A DNA stretch of 64,000 bases from Ecdyonurus torrentis. Taxonomy: Eukaryota; Arthropoda; Insecta; Ephemeroptera; Heptageniidae. The stretch covers positions 11,331,532-11,395,531 of the forward strand of contig OX439137.1 of the NCBI GenBank assembly GCA_949318235.1, written 5' to 3'. Below are positions 40,150 through 50,341 of the stretch, in pieces. The notes beneath the pieces are model-generated. The model did not search any database. It saw nothing but the letters and a program-made list of their open reading frames with translations, and was not told where the DNA came from. The position numbers and the translations under genes were made by a program. Within the stretch, counting starts at the first letter, position 1. Each line of letters begins with the position of its first letter.

Positions 40150-40990
40150 GCGATCTTTTAATGTTTATAAAATTGTTTCAAATAAAATAACAATTAAATT
40201 CAAAGTAATCATCAGTATCATGATCATCACTGTATTACACACATAAAACATAACCTCTTTTTTATTTTAAATGCAGATAAAATTATAATTTCAAATCGAT
40301 ATAGTAGTTCAATGCGCTTTTATAACAGAATAAAGCATATTATGTAACACTTTTGCCCATAGAAAACGATCCCCCACATCCCACGGTAGCAGTACGAGAG
40401 TAAAAGAGAGCGCGCGCTATCATAGCGGTTACATAACAAAATCAGATTTTTATTTTATAAATAGAGGCATTATTAAAACTGTTTATAAATTCTTTAGGAA
40501 TTCACAAATATATACAAAATGTAACATTTTATTATGACATATGTAAATAAATAAAAAATAAATTATTTAAACGTCATTATTTTACGGGTGGGTTCGAAAC
40601 CTACTTTATACGTCAAATTGCATTTTTATTTACCTTTCTTTAGGTCATTCTACTTTTATTATTACGCATTAAATTTATTTTTAAACAAATAATGATTATT
40701 TAGATGTGTACTCACCCTATCTTAATCTTTAATCTGTGTTTATTTTATTTATTCTGATGTAAAAACAATAGCAAATTTGACACCATTACAATGTTGTGCA
40801 CTTCAATTAACATGCACATTGCAGAACTACAAAAAATTTTAGCAGCAGCTGATATTTTTTTAATAAAATTATATAATTGGCCACCTATGGAATAAAATAT
40901 GAACTAAAATTTAAGTTTTATAAAACTTTGGCCATCTCTTGGAAATTTTTTCAACTAGGTGTGGCAAGCTTTTGGATTAAAAAACCGTCA
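37663..40990. other. Intergenic DNA upstream of nek2
   Basis: A+T-rich with poly-T and poly-A tracts. Nothing codes. I did not find an upstream exon of nek2. Confidence 0.55.
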
Positions 40991-41165
40991 CTTTCGTTTT
41001 ATTGGTTGATTTCTATTTATCTTTGCGCTGATTGGTTTTAAGTTACCAAAACAAAGATTTTGAATATTAATGGTGGTTTGTACAGAAATTACTAACATGT
41101 GTTAATGAATTGTCATATTTTTTTCTCTAAATCTGTTATTATTTTGACAATAAAATGAATAAAAA
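40991..41165 (+). promoter_or_regulatory. Putative G2/M promoter: two inverted CCAAT boxes plus CHR-like element
   Basis: Just upstream of the nek2 ATG are two ATTGG motifs (inverted CCAAT, NF-Y type) at 41001-41005 and 41031-41035. A TTTGAA motif, the cell-cycle homology region consensus, follows at 41059-41064. Spacings are 30 and 28 bp. CCAAT pairs next to a CHR mark vertebrate G2/M genes controlled by DREAM/MuvB, and NEK2 is one of these. The motifs are short and could occur by chance in A+T-rich DNA; their order and position support a role. Confidence 0.5.
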
Positions 41166-44100
41166 ATGTTAGGAGATATAAGTGATTATAATGTTGTAAG
41201 TGTTATTGGTTCAGGTTCCTTTGGAACATGTTATAAAGTACAGAAAAAGAAGGATGGAGAAATCTTTGTTTGGAAAGCTATCGACTATGGAAATTTGTCT
41301 GAAGAAAAAAAAGAGGTAACAAATAACTTTAGACTTGCATTAATGCAGTTTTATTCGCCCTGATGACTACACATTTAAGTCCTTGGTGTATGCAAAAATA
41401 TGTATGCATGAACATATGTACTTTTTAACCCTGTTATAGCGAGATCTAAAATTTATCAAATTTTATGACATTGATATACCGGTATGATATATATCTTTAT
41501 TTATTTTTGCAGCTACTGGTGACTGAAGTGAATCTCCTACGTTCCGTACGACATCAAAATGTAGTCAGTTACTATGGTTACATCATCCATAAAGAATCAA
41601 CAACTCTATATGTAGTTATGGAACTTTGTGAGAATGGGGATTTGGCAGCTCTTGTACAAAACTGCAGAAGGTAAAATAATAGTACACAATAATGCTTCAA
41701 ACCCCTGTAGTCATTAATTAATATCAAGTATTTTTAATTTTGAAATAAATAAGAACTGTTTTACGTTCTTTACTAAAAAAAAAAAAGAGCTGACGAAAAA
41801 AAAATGCTGAAATTTAATGTATATTTTATAGAACTGGAACTCACATTCAAGAAGGGTTCGTCTGGCGTCTGTTGTATCAAATCTCCACTGCTCTACGTGC
41901 CTTACAATGCCAGGGTATCTTGCACCGAGATGTCAAACCAGCTAATATCTTCCTTGATCACAGTTACGATGCAAAGTTGGGTGACTTTGGGTTGGCTAAA
42001 GTCGTGGGGTTGCCAACGTCTAAAGTGAATCATGCAGAGAGTTTTGTCGGAACACCTGGATATATGAGCCCAGTATGTATACAAAATCAGGCAACAAATA
42101 AAACAATTTGAGAAAAACTTTGGGAGAGGAATATAAAAAAATATAGATCAAATGTTTTTTTAAAGAATGGCAGAGTTAAAATATGAAGTCAATATGTTAT
42201 ATTTTATCTAAGGCTATATCTCAAAAGCAACAAGTGTTCCAATACTGCTAATGTAAAATGTGTGCAGATGGAACACTTGCCTGTCTTGTGATAACTTGAG
42301 ATGAGACATTTTGATGTCAGAAATTTTAATTAACCTATGTTATTAGTTCGCAACATAATATATTCAATAAAAAAAGAAAGAGTGCAAAGACTCGAGAGAA
42401 AAACTATAAGAGTACATAATGGCTTTGCTTGTGTTGCATGTTTAATGTACATATCAAGTCTTCCGGATAGAAACATCGTTGTAGAGGTTTTTTGTGATGC
42501 GACCTGTTCTTTTTATAGAGCTCGTAGTCGCTTGGCAAAAAAAAACTCTTACTAAGACGTCTCTATTCGGAAGAACTGATTTGGTTTATTTTCCTTGATA
42601 GCTCCTTTGACTAAACTAAAACTGTTATTACAGGAAGTGGTGAAAGGAGAGCGCTACGATGGCAAGAGTGATGTCTGGGCTCTAGGATGTGTGGCATATG
42701 AACTTTGTGCACTCAAAACTCCCTTTGTAGGCAGAAATATGAAGCAGCTGGCAAGACATATTGCCTCAGGAAGGTAAAATATCTTTGTCCTTTTTATTGT
42801 TCTTTTGTCCGTGGCATAAAGGCTATGTAAAAGAAAGAGGCTATAAACTGAGTTCTGATAAGTAGGTAGGTACAGTAATTATTTTTGCAAGAACTTTTAA
42901 AAAATATAATGGAAACAACATTATAATGAGTAACAATGATTGAATAAAGGTGTATCAAGCAAAAAGCTAGCAACCTAGCACTCACCTGCACTCAGTACTC
43001 AGTTATATGAGCATCGAATAGGCAAGATGTAGGCAAGAATAAAAAAAAAAAAAAAAAAAAAAGGCATTATAAACTTCAATAGCATATATTATAGTAATTT
43101 CTAGGTGTGTAAAGTAAGTACACTGGCACCAAATAAATCTGACCCAAGCGTTAATCTATCTAAATTTTATAAACAGGGAAACTTTAACTCAAGCGGTCAG
43201 ATTTATTCGGGACCAGTGTACATATAAGTACACACCATGGATATATAAACAGGATAGGAAGCTATTGTTGAAAAAACGATCCCTTGATGATGTAATTCAA
43301 ATTTTCGCCGCAAAAATGCAAGAATACAAAATTACGTATAAAAGTGGCGCTGTAGTCTGCGTGTGAATTTTAAAATTCACACGCAGACTACAGCGCCACT
43401 TACATTTTACATGTTGATTGTTGCGGTAAAAATTTGAACTACATCAACAAGGATTCGTTTTTAGTATAGGGCAATAACACAGGAGCTCACGACCCTGGTG
43501 CACACGACCACGATAAGAATTTTTACCATTCAAAAACTTTCGCTAAATTTAATGTTATTCTTATGAGAGAAACACGTGCTGGATTTAAATGGTAAAATAT
43601 CTTATTGCGGTCCTGTGTACCATTGCCACTCAGTAATGTGAAGCAAAATAAATATTAAAACTATGATTAAAAAAATCCTTCAACTATCACTTCTTTTAAA
43701 ACACTTATATTTCCTTCTATATTTTACAGATTTACTCCAGTTCCACCTCACTACAGCCCAGAGCTTCAAAATATAATTGACTTTATGTTAACAGTCAATT
43801 CCAGCATTAGACCTGACATCAGAGCCATTCTCCACCACCCAAGTGTAGTAAGTCAGCTCTCAACGTGCCAAACAATACCCCCACTACCTCCCACAAAAAC
43901 CACAGATCCACTCTCCGAGAGAGAAACTTTACTTAGAATGAGAGAGTTAGCATTAGAAGTTAAAGAAAAACAAATACAAAAACGTGAAAATAAATTAAAA
44001 TCAATTAAAAACACAAATATGGATCTAGATTCAAGTGCAGGATTAGATGATTCGCCATTATTTAGACCAACTACAGCAAAATTAAATCCAGCTCTTATTC

Positions 44101-44474
44101 CAAGACCATTAAATTTCCCAGGACCACCTCGTAAAGTTAGATTTCAACCTAAACCAAGTAAAAATGAAAGTATGGCAAAGCCAATTAAAAATGAAAACAT
44201 GACATTCTATAAATGGTATGAAATTGATCCACCCCAAAGATTTGAAAATGTTGATACTCGTAGACCATTATCAGATTCAGGACAGCTTCAAGCACCGAAA
44301 TCAATTCTAATTCCTGGTAAACCTTCCTCTGATAGCGGTGCAAATGTAGATGGTAATTTAAGAGGGAAATATACTTTACAGGATTTAGAGAAGGCTGTTG
44401 TTGATAAGTTTATGAAACATAATAAAGGTGGTGGTAAGGAAAATTTAGGACCTGTTAAACATACTATGTTGTAA
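41166..44474 (+). CDS. nek2: NEK2-like serine/threonine protein kinase (complete, 5 exons)
   Basis: NIMA-related mitotic kinase of 477 residues. Coding exons are 41166-41315, 41513-41670, 41832-42072, 42634-42773 and 43730-44474; every intron is GT..AG and the frame is kept. The kinase domain covers about residues 8-267. It has a glycine loop GSGSFG (15-20), ATP lysine K37 in FVWK, HRDVKPAN with catalytic D136, GDFGLAK with D154, and GTPGYMSPE ending at E184, so it should be active. The tail has a short charged helix (about 292-322), a KVRF PP1-docking motif (365-368) and a KEN box (466-468). Vertebrate NEK2 has the same order of kinase, coiled coil, KVHF and KEN and acts in centrosome separation. 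Here the coiled coil is shorter, KVRF and KEN are about 100 residues apart, and the protein ends TML rather than with a Met-Arg tail. The start is the first ATG before the kinase domain. The nearest alternative is another NEK subtype, but the VWK and ELCAL contexts favour NEK2. Confidence 0.93.
42455..42578. repeat. Inverted repeat in nek2 intron 3
   Basis: CAAGTCTTCCGGATAGAAAC and the inverse of TCTATTCGGAAGAACTG form imperfect arms; about 124 bp in total. It lies 55 bp before the exon 4 acceptor. Confidence 0.55.
43118..43221. mobile_element. Family F MITE, copy 2, in nek2 intron 4
   Basis: 104 bp with GTACACTGG..CCAGTGTAC ends and AAATAAATCTGACC arms; same family as 15552-15657. Confidence 0.8.
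43275..43459. repeat. Palindromic element with perfect 58-bp core, nek2 intron 4
   Basis: The core 43343-43400 is an uninterrupted perfect palindrome centred at 43371/43372 (AGTGGCGCTGTAGTCTGCGT on each strand). Outer arms (AACGATCCCTTGATGATG and CATCAACAAGGATTCGTT) extend the symmetry imperfectly to 185 bp. Confidence 0.85.
43496..43614. mobile_element. Family G inverted-repeat element, nek2 intron 4
   Basis: Arms TGGTGCACACGACCACGATA and the inverse of TTGCGGTCCTGTGTACCA, with AAGAATTTTTACCATT inside. A related part appears inverted at 32449-32530. It ends about 115 bp before the exon 5 acceptor. Confidence 0.7.
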
Positions 44475-44494
44475 GAATTAATTAAGTAATTAAT

Positions 44495-44500
44495 AATAAA
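44495..44500 (+). terminator. Candidate poly(A) signal of nek2
   Basis: AATAAA lies 21 bases after the nek2 stop codon, exactly where an inverted-repeat element of family D begins. If it is used, the 3' UTR would be very short, or the transposon supplies the 3' end. No cleavage site can be proved from sequence. Confidence 0.35.
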
Positions 44501-44648
44501 GAACAGGATAGAATTACCAGCAAGAGCCTTACCACAGTAGAAGAGGTCGAGGTCTTGCGTGGCACAGTATTTTGTTATAAAAAGTTTCTTCTATAGAACT
44601 TCTACTGTGGTAAGGCGCCCTTGCTGGTAATTCTATCCTGTTCTTTAT
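44496..44648. mobile_element. Family D inverted-repeat element, copy 1
   Basis: Two arms (AAAGAACAGGATAGAATTAC at the left and its inverse at the right, with GCCTTACCACAGTAGAAG inside) enclose a short unrelated middle. It begins only about 20 bp after the nek2 stop and includes its candidate poly(A) signal. Confidence 0.8.
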
Positions 44649-44737
44649 TATTGATCCTAACCGTGAGTTTTTTTTTCTTTAATTGGAATTAAGTAATTCA
44701 TTAGGAAATTAAAAACATTTCAGTTTAAATATATTAT

Positions 44738-45225
44738 CAAAAGAAAGAATAGTGACTCTAACAAGTGCCTTACCATGATGTCTGTAGCTAGGTGAAGATT
44801 TTGATGGCACAGTTTACACAAATATTTACTTTTTTAATATGTTTTGAGGGTGTAAGCCCTCTTCTTCGTTTGCTTATAGTGTAACTATGTACTGATCTTT
44901 ACAATGTAAATATCACTCTGGCTGCCCGTACTTGCATTTCAAGGTCATCTTACAAAAGGCATGCTTGCATTTTTGACCAGTACAACAAAGGGTATACTTG
45001 CAGTAGATTTTACATGTTAATCATATGGCAGATGCACACGCAGCCATGGTTTTAGCCAAATGCAAGTACAATTGCCAATTGCATGAAAGTAGCCAAATGC
45101 AAGTATGCCCTTTGAGCGCAGCCAGGGCGATATGTATTTGTGTTAACTGTACCATCAAGATCTTTGCTATCTATGGACTTCATCATGGTAAGGCACTTGT
45201 TAGTTTTACTATTCTTTCCTTTGAC
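44738..45225. mobile_element. Family D inverted-repeat element, copy 2 (longest)
   Basis: About 488 bp. The ends are TCAAAAGAAAGAATAGTGAC and an inverse ending CTATTCTTTCCTTTGA, with AGTGCCTTACCATGATG arms. The minus strand at 44870-44841 carries GAAGAAGAGGGCTTACACCC followed by TCAAAAC, the same internal hairpin as in copy 4. Confidence 0.8.
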
Positions 45226-45473
45226 AATATACCATGTTACAAAAAATATATGGTAAATTTGAATCTTAGAACATTTGCATTTAATTTTGAATAATATATC
45301 GATTCTATAGTCTTAAGAGAACAAAAATATATAATTTCATTTGAAAACACTTATGAGATAGCCAAAACTTGCCATGTAACATTTAAAAAAATGCCATATA
45401 ATAAGTTGTTGTTTTTCTATAGTATATTATTGATATAGCCTTATTTCAATGAATTTAGAAACCACTAGATAGT

Positions 45474-45656
45474 TTAGATAAAGGACAGGATAGGAAAACC
45501 AAGATGATGCTTGTAGCTAGATGAAGGTCTGGAGACTATAAATATGTATAAATACTTGTGTAAACTGTGCTAACAAGATCTTAAACTAGCTATCGAACAA
45601 GAACTCTTATTATTGGTTTTCCTTTATCTTCTCCTTTCCTAAGAAATAGTGAACCT
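45474..45656. mobile_element. Family D inverted-repeat element, copy 3 (diverged)
   Basis: Arms begin GGACAGGATAGGAAAACCAA and end in the inverse form, with the shared TTGTAGCTAGATGAAGGTCT block. It lacks the CCTTACCA motif and is more mutated. Confidence 0.6.
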
Positions 45657-46298
45657 CAACAATGACTTTTAATTATTCCCAGCATATTATAATGTACACT
45701 TCTTGCATGGTTAAAAATCACATGAAATAGCATATCAAGGCATATAAATACTTTAAGCCATGATTTTTTATAATGGCACGGACAGATAGAAATTACTGCA
45801 AGGAGTGTATAATATTTAATATAGTATTATATAAGACAATACTCACTAGTTTTAATTGTTATACAATGATAGTAGTTTTTTAGCATTAAAATAATAGACT
45901 TTTTACAAACAATGTTTCACTGCACCCTAAAATGTGCCAAAAATATTCATAGTGTAGTATATTTTAATATTGGTAAATGGTGAACATATTTTACTAACAC
46001 AATCTTATTGCAAGCAGTAATAATTAAAATAACATAAAATAGTAGACTTTCAATGTACTTAAATATATATAGTATTATAAAACATATAGTGACCTGTTAG
46101 AAAATATAAATATTATATGTAATCCATGTCTTCCTGTAGAATTGTTAAATTTGGGTTTTATGTGTATTTCTTTGGGATTTTATACTTTTTACTTCATTGT
46201 CTTGTTTACTTACATTGTTTCAATGCTGTTATAAAATATTAATGTAATATTAAGTTCTATAAAGGTTTTATACAAATAATATGCTGTACTTATGATAA

Positions 46299-46521
46299 TC
46301 AAAGAAAAGGATAGGAGAAACCAGCAAGCGCCTTACCACGATGAGGTCCGTAGCTTGGTGAAAATCTTGATGGCACAGCAACTGAAGAAGAAGGTTGTTG
46401 CCCTCGAAACGTCTTAGTTAACTTGTAAATATTTGTGTAACCTGTGCCATCAAGATTTTCACCAAGCTACGGACCTCATCGTGGTAAGGCGCTAGTTGGT
46501 TTCTCCTATCCATTTCTTTGA
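46299..46521. mobile_element. Family D inverted-repeat element, copy 4 (best preserved)
   Basis: 223 bp. Arms of about 90 bp, starting TCAAAGAAAAGGATAGGAGA, are almost perfectly complementary. Between them lies CTGAAGAAGAAGGTTGTTGC followed by CCTCGAAACGTC (46382-46413), a sequence resembling a hammerhead ribozyme core. Confidence 0.85.
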
Positions 46522-46730
46522 CTATCAATTCAAACCAACATGGTTTTAACCTTTCTTAATTAATTGCAATATACTGTACTTATAATGGACAACTAGCACT
46601 GATTTGCCATATTGGTGGTGTCAAATACATTGCCAAGCAGAAAGAAGAATAAATTTCAGAATTAAATAATAATAATAAATGGATGATAGTAAATTCTATT
46701 GGTTTGAGATTTATCAAAACGCTTACTTCT

Positions 46731-46810
46731 TAGGTCACTTAAAGGCCTTGGGAATCCTAAGATCCTGTATTTTCTAAGCATAATTAAGAATTCTAAGGCA
46801 TTTAGGTGTC
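46731..46810. mobile_element. Family K inverted repeat, copy 2
   Basis: TAGGTCACTTAAAGGCCTTG-GGAATCCTAAG with the inverse form ending TTTAGGTGTC. It is the same size as copy 1 and lies between nek2 and ilk. Confidence 0.6.
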
Positions 46811-47217
46811 TTAAGTAATTAGATGAATCACATCCAGTATTCATCAAGGAAGAATCAACATTACAATTAAAAATATTGAACCTAATACGCCCTTTTTCCC
46901 CCCTTTTCATTCTTTAGACTGATTGGGATCTAAAAAAAAAAAAAAAAAAAAAAAAAGCGCACGTTTGATTTGATTTGATTTTTTTTTTAATGAAGTTTCT
47001 TCCTATTCTGACTCATGTATTTTTTACTATCAATATGGCAGCTCTGAAATATGAGTGATATCAGTCTATACCTATTTACAATGGTGCTTCAGATTGTTAC
47101 CTTATTATAATAAATACATACAGACCACCCAAAACTAAAAAGAAGATGATTTTAATCAGATGTATCCACTTTATTGTAACTAGTAATTAAAAAATTAGGG
47201 TTAAATCTCTTAAATCA

Positions 47218-47412
47218 ATGCTTCCGTGTAAAAAGTGAGCATATATTCTTTCTAGTTTTGCAACGAGCCGAGCAACTACACTTACTGAGCAGTGCTGTAA
47301 CTTGACTAGCGCCTTTCACTTAACATTGCGAATGCTCGACAGCAGAAAGTGTACTTGCTTGGTTCGTTGCAAAACTGGCAAGTGTAGATGCTCTTTTTTG
47401 ATGCGGAAGCAT
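47218..47412. mobile_element. Inverted repeat whose arms encode a Cys-rich peptide
   Basis: Arms of 63 bp (47218-47280 and 47350-47412) are inverted copies. Read outward, each gives 21 codons without a stop: CTCLVRCKTGKCRCSFLMRK-H on the plus strand, and CSCSARCKTRKNICSLFTRK-H on the minus strand. The C-x-C-x3-C-K-T spacing resembles the Cys-rich tails of some integrase or transposase-related proteins. The 69-bp spacer is non-repetitive. A recombinant TE remnant is the simplest reading. Confidence 0.6.
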
Positions 47413-48205
47413 CGAAATATTATCTGTAATGGTATACTGGTAACATTGCAAATGTTTGTATTGATCCATTATTTAGACTATGATAAAAAATAATAATAAT
47501 AATCGGGCACATCTGGTTGAAACTATCTTCTCTTCCTCGTTTTCGGTGGCTATATTATCATTATATTTTTTTCAATATATATATTTTATTAATTTTATAA
47601 TAATATTAATTCATGCAATTACATATAACAACAATTAAATATTAACATTTAGATCTAATATTACAAAAAAAAAGATAATATTTTTTTATAATTCATTAAT
47701 AAAATTATATTTTTTTTTTGAACTCAATAAAGTAAAAACATTTTTAGTTTCTTTGTTAACAAAAATGGGTGGCACTAGTTTTTTTAATAAGGCACAGTTA
47801 AAATATAGGCCTATATAATTGTTATAATATACATGTCTTATTAAAATACTGTTTTAAATATTTTTTTACATAAAAACTGAATTTGTATATGAAAAATAAA
47901 ATAAAATGCAAAATAACCATTTTTTTCCTTCTTTTTCTGAAAGTACATAGGCACTTATTTTTTAAGGCAATTTTTTGATTAATAAAAAAACAGTATTCTT
48001 GTCTACAATATAGCTTCAACATAATAATGTAAGGTTTAACAGAACCTTAATTTATTGTTAAAAATATTGACATAATCATTCAGTCAGTAAAAGTAATGAT
48101 TTCCTTTTTAAAATTGCAGACATATTCATTTCATGCAAAAATTACCCCCCCCCTCACCCTACCCCATAATTTTTCACAATGAAAAAGCACTATTGTCATA
48201 ATATT

Positions 48206-48550
48206 TTAAGGGAGTAGGGGACCAACGTCGGTCATTAGACTCGAACTTTTCTCGTCAAAAAAATCTGAAATTTTGCAAAATGATACTTCAGCTTGAAACA
48301 ATTTCAAATTTATAAAAATGTTGGGGGGGTCACCGTGCAAATTAATGTTATATGTTTTTTTTTTTTTTTTTTTTTTTGAAATTTTAGGCCCATGTTAATT
48401 TCAATTATTTTTTTATTTTTTTGGGGACGGTCAAACATCATGAAATTTTTATCACGGTTAGGTGTGACCCTTAGCTACACAATGACAACAAATTAAGACC
48501 CAAAACGCTTCTAGTTTTTGAGATATAAGACCGGTACCCTAACCCCTTAA
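48206..48550. mobile_element. TTAA-flanked element with GGG-rich ends
   Basis: 345 bp, from TTAAGGGAGTAGGGGACC to GGTACCCTAACCCCTTAA. The interior is not palindromic and contains G-runs and a poly-T tract. The termini resemble piggyBac-type ends. It is non-coding. Confidence 0.65.
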
Positions 48551-50217
48551 GTGTCAGTAGCCCAATTTATATAAGCCCAATTATAAGCATAGGATTTGTA
48601 GTTTCAAACAAGTACATTTTCAGAAACTTCTGTTTGCTGGTATATTTTTCAAGCAAATGAATAAGTGCACTTTTTTCTTCTTTTTTAAAGACTGAAACAA
48701 AATTTTAAGTTACAAGAAGTCATCATAAAGTTGGAACATTGCCATAAAACATCAAATAATGAAGTAACCTCCAAATTTTCAGGTCTTTGATTACCAAATT
48801 CTTTACCAATAAGTATGTAAAATATGGTGCTGTTAACCTTACATTATACAACATGTTATACATTAATCTATAGTTTATAAATATTTGTTCTGTAAATATA
48901 TATTTCTTTATGCTCTTTGTGCATTTTCTAAATATTTTTTTAAGAGATTCTCTATAAAAGGCAGCAAATAGCATTTAAAAAATTAAAAAAATCAACCCGT
49001 GTAACAGTTTCTTTAAATTAATTTTCTGTTAAAAGTAATTATTAAAAATATAATTCTCCTTTAAATTACTTTTTTTTTTCTCCTTAAGATTCTTATTTGA
49101 CAATAATAGGTATAATATTGTGCAAAGCACCAAATTTCTTTTTAAGTAGATTGCATAATAGACATTTTCAAGGTTCAGAAATTGCAATTAAAAACACAAA
49201 AATTACGTCATATACTGCACCTCCTGAATTTTGTTGATAAATTTAGAGAAATAAAGCATTGAAAAGTTAAATTTTAAAGGAGGAAACCAGCAAGAAAGAA
49301 CCATAGTTAAGCATGTCCTATAGCTCAGTGATAATAAACACAATGGGTTCTAATTGGCACCATTATGCTTATTATCTCGGTGCTCACACATTATAGAAAG
49401 GTAAGGCTTTAACTGAGTTTAATAGGCAACTAGAAGTTTGCCTGATTAATAGCGGAAGAGTACTACAGCAAAGTGTGCACCAAAATATTTGATATCTCTT
49501 CAAAATGGTAAAACCATCACTGGTTTCCTTTCTTCTAGCTTCCTTTTACTTACACTTTTACTTTTCTTTTTTTTTTTTTTCTTTTTTTTTTAATTAAAAA
49601 AATTCTAAAATTTTTGCCAATTTCAACAATTAATTTATAATTTTTGTGTTTTTAATGCATTAACAAAATAAAATTAATCTTAAAAACTATTAAAAGTTTA
49701 CAGGCGAGATAAAAGCTCGTTAATAATGACTTACACATATTATAATTTTACATAGGTTATCTATGTATTTTATATTCATAATAAAAAATACCTCCAAAAA
49801 GGTTTTTTTTTTTTTTTTTACTTTTTTTACTTTTTTTTTAATACTAGTGATTAGAATTGTTAAAATATTATAAGGCAGTTAACCAACTTTTTTTTTATTT
49901 TAGTTTTCTTATAGTTTCTTTTTATGTAAGGCAGTATATGGTACCATAGTATTTTAGCAAAACAAGCTCATTTATTTTTAGATGTGCAAAATATGCCTCT
50001 GAAATTTACAATAATACATTTTATATAATACAAATTTATATGGAAGAAACTGATTTCTTTAACTATTATATATATAAAAAAAGAGAGAGAATACTATTTT
50101 GTTTAAAGAGAGGCATTGTGTATATACAATATAATTTTTTTTTATAAATGTCCTAAAGTATTTGGTACCATAAAACATTTCAGTGTTGTTAGATCCCTAA
50201 ATTTACTTTGATATATT

Positions 50218-50223
50218 TTTATT
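50218..50223 (-). terminator. Candidate poly(A) signal of ilk
   Basis: AATAAA on the minus strand about 120 bases after the ilk stop codon. The position is reasonable for a short 3' UTR, but such hexamers are common in this A+T-rich DNA. Confidence 0.3.
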
Positions 50224-50341
50224 AATACCCATTTCAGCCACCAATGTAATTATAATGAGAAATGGTGCTACTTAACAACACTGTTTTGAGACAGTAATAT
50301 TGTGATGTTGCTAGCTTCATTGTGATATGAATGTTGTATAA

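Larger units (their letters stand above)
45657..50217. other. Interval between the convergent nek2 and ilk genes
   Basis: Contains family D copy 4, family K copy 2, the Cys-rich inverted repeat and the TTAA element at 48206. At 49280-49540 a diverged element has GAGGAAACCAGCAAG at one end and an inner GATAATAAACACAATGG..CATTATGCTTATTATC hairpin. No gene seen. Confidence 0.55.

Noticed and set aside
46382..46413. Active hammerhead ribozyme
   Set aside because: The core reads CTGAAGA rather than CTGATGA and has an extra base. Reported as a motif resemblance only.
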